A stretch of DNA of 34,027 bases from an uncultured Alphaproteobacteria bacterium (GTDB lineage: Bacteria > Pseudomonadota > Alphaproteobacteria > Geminicoccales > Geminicoccaceae). This document shows positions 32,286-34,027 of this stretch, piece after piece. Under the pieces are notes generated by a model, which was not told where the DNA came from, made no database searches, and was given only the letters and a program-made list of their open reading frames with translations. Every line of letters begins with the position of its first letter. Position 1 is the first letter of the stretch. The position numbers and the translations under genes were made by a program. The DNA is taken from assembly GCA_902826935.1 (NCBI GenBank), contig CADEGR010000039.1, forward strand, positions 1 through 34,027, written 5' to 3'.

Positions 32286-34027
32286 ATGGCTGAGTTCCTG
32301 TCCGCTCTGCAGCAGCGCGTGCTCCTGTTCGACGGTGCCATGGGCACCCAGATCCAGGCGCGCGATCTGTCGATCGAGGCCGATTTCTGGGGCAAGGAGA
32401 ACTGCTCCGAGGTCTTGAACCTGAGCCGGCCCGATCTGGTCCGGGAGATCCATGCCGGCTACCTCGCGGCCGGCGCCGATGCGGTCGAGACCAACAGCTT
32501 CGGCGGCTCGCCGATCACCCTGGGCGAGTTCGAGCTGCAGGACCAGGCCTTCGAGATCAACCGCCTGGCGGCCGAGCTGGCGCGCGCCGCGGTCGACCAG
32601 GCCGCCGGCGACGGCCGCAGCCGCTACGTCATCGGCGCGATCGGCCCCGGCACCCGCCTGCCCTCGCTCGGCCATGTCGCCTACCGCGATCTCGAGGCGG
32701 CTTTCGCGCTCCAGACCGCCGGTCTGATTGCCGGCGGTGCCGAGGTCATCTTGTGCGAGACCTGCCAGGATCCGCTCCAGGTCAAGGCGGCGGTCAACGG
32801 CGCCAAGCAGGCGATGCGCGAGGTCCGCACCCGCCTGCCGATCATGGTCCAGGTCACGGTCGAGACCACCGGCAGCATGCTGGTCGGCACCGACATCGCC
32901 GCCGCGACCGCGATCGTGGCCGCGCTCGATGCCGATGTGCTGGGCCTGAACTGCGCCACCGGGCCGCAGGAGATGGCCGAGCATGTCCGCTATCTGGCCG
33001 AGAGCTGGCCCGGCCTGATCTCGATCCTGCCCAATGCCGGCCTGCCCGAGCTGGTCGATGGCCAGACCCATTACCCGCTCGGGCCGAACGATCTGGCCGG
33101 CTGGCTGCAGCGCTTCATCCAGGAGGACGGCATCAACGTCGTGGGCGGCTGCTGCGGCACCACGGTCGAGCATATCGCCGCCCTCGACCGGATGCTGCGC
33201 GGCCTGGCCGAGGATGGCTACCGGCCAGCGCCCAAGCGGCGCACGGTCACCGCCGAGCCGCAGCTCGCCTCGCTGTTCAGCGCGGTCAGCCTGCGCCAGG
33301 AGAACGCCTATCTGGCGATCGGCGAGCGCTGCAACGCCAATGGCTCGAAGGCCTTCCGCGAGCGTCAGGCGGCGCAGGATTGGGATGCCTGCGTCGCGAT
33401 CGGGCGCGAGCAGGTCAAGGAAGGCTCGCACGCGCTCGATGTCTGCACGGCCTATGTCGGGCGCGACGAGATCGCCGACATGACCGCGCTGGTCAGCCGG
33501 CTGCGCGGCGTGGCCGATGCGCCCTTGGTGTTCGATTCGACCGAGCTGCCGGTGCTCGAGGCCGCCCTCGAGCTCTATGGCGGCAAGGGTGTTCTGAACT
33601 CGATCAATTTCGAGGATGGCGAGGCGCCGGCGGCGGCGCGCATGGCGCTCGCCCGCAAGTTCGGCGCCGCCGTGGTGGCGCTCACCATCGACGAGGACGG
33701 CATGGCCAAGGACGTCGAGCGCAAGCTCGCGGTCGGCCGGCGCCTGGTCGACTTCGCCTGCGGCCAGCACGGCTTGGCCCAGCACGATCTGATGATCGAC
33801 CCGCTGACCTTCACGATCTGCACCGGCAACGAGGACGACCGCAAGCTGGGCCTCGCCACCCTGGACGCGATCGAGGCGCTGGCGCGGGAATTTCCCCAGA
33901 TCCAGATCATCCTCGGCCTGTCCAACATCTCCTTCGGCCTGAACCCGGCGGCGCGCCACGTCCTGAACTCGGTGTTCCTCGACCACGCGGCCCGGCGCGG
34001 CCTGACCGGGGCGATCGTGCATGCCTC
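32286..34027 (+). CDS. metH: Cobalamin-dependent methionine synthase, N-terminal part
   Basis: The frame is open from the ATG at 32286 to the window edge (580 complete codons), so the C-terminus is missing. The homocysteine-binding domain (about 1-315) starts 'LQQRVLLFDGAMGTQIQ' and has the zinc ligands Cys223 ('LNCATGP') and Cys289-Cys290 ('VGGCCGTT'). The pterin domain (from about 340) shows 'AYLAIGERCNANGSKAFRE', 'GREQVKEGSHALDVCTAYVGRDE' and 'LMIDPLTFTICTGNEDDR'. The cobalamin and activation domains would follow, either here or in another gene. It transfers the methyl group of 5-methyl-THF to homocysteine. Confidence 0.96.
   Translation, partial: MAEFLSALQQRVLLFDGAMGTQIQARDLSIEADFWGKENCSEVLNLSRPDLVREIHAGYLAAGADAVETNSFGGSPITLGEFELQDQAFEINRLAAELARAAVDQAAGDGRSRYVIGAIGPGTRLPSLGHVAYRDLEAAFALQTAGLIAGGAEVILCETCQDPLQVKAAVNGAKQAMREVRTRLPIMVQVTVETTGSMLVGTDIAAATAIVAALDADVLGLNCATGPQEMAEHVRYLAESWPGLISILPNAGLPELVDGQTHYPLGPNDLAGWLQRFIQEDGINVVGGCCGTTVEHIAALDRMLRGLAEDGYRPAPKRRTVTAEPQLASLFSAVSLRQENAYLAIGERCNANGSKAFRERQAAQDWDACVAIGREQVKEGSHALDVCTAYVGRDEIADMTALVSRLRGVADAPLVFDSTELPVLEAALELYGGKGVLNSINFEDGEAPAAARMALARKFGAAVVALTIDEDGMAKDVERKLAVGRRLVDFACGQHGLAQHDLMIDPLTFTICTGNEDDRKLGLATLDAIEALAREFPQIQIILGLSNISFGLNPAARHVLNSVFLDHAARRGLTGAIVHA

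Noticed and set aside
32067-34022. A 651-codon open frame antisense to metF and metH
   Set aside because: The plus strand encodes unmistakable MetF and MetH motifs; the antisense product has no recognisable domain and a shadow-like composition.

Overview
This is a high-GC, densely packed chromosomal window, most likely from an alphaproteobacterium. The flanking gene families (MlaA/MlaC, a symporter-histidine kinase, an ArsR-methyltransferase-metF-metH operon, TIGR02587/TIGR02588 membrane proteins) and the rhizobial-style split secretin point there; a Rhodospirillales-like host is my guess, not a proof. I see no tRNA, rRNA, CRISPR array, insertion sequence or phage gene. Codon and base use look even throughout, so the secretion locus appears resident rather than recently acquired.

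The left 14.5 kb is a non-flagellar type III secretion (injectisome) locus in two divergent arms around an AT-richer regulatory gap (8974-9324). The minus-strand arm runs from an N-domain-only secretin piece (sctC1), through a YscG-like TPR chaperone, a 62-aa candidate needle protein and an unrecognised acidic CxCxC/His-rich protein, to sctI, J, K, L, N, O, Q, R, S and T, which leaves the window at base 1. The plus-strand arm carries a YscE-like co-chaperone, a 61-aa small protein, sctD, sctX, sctY, sctV and a TadD-like TPR lipoprotein. Most genes overlap by 1-11 bases, so the arms look translationally coupled.

After a convergent ketopantoate-reductase-type dehydrogenase and a divergent GcvA-like LysR regulator, a minus-strand pair (17.3-19.6 kb and 16.6-17.3 kb) encodes a CpaC/RcpA-type secretin with a DUF4384 module and a CpaD-like lipoprotein. 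These could supply the outer-membrane pore that sctC1 lacks. The locus thus combines Ysc-type parts (E, G, X, Y), a rhizobial-type split secretin and three Tad-pilus-like components. No ruler (sctP), translocon or gatekeeper is seen; sctU may lie just beyond the left edge.

The right half is general cell physiology: an orphan TAXI solute-binding protein, a GNAT acetyltransferase, the ABC-F factor EttA, a three-gene envelope operon with a YnbE-YdbL fusion, a response regulator / small membrane protein / symporter-histidine kinase operon, MlaA-MlaC, and a methionine-cycle operon (ArsR-methyltransferase, metF, partial metH) with a promoter/operator-like site. All four convergent gene pairs overlap at their 3' ends, leaving no room for separate terminators.
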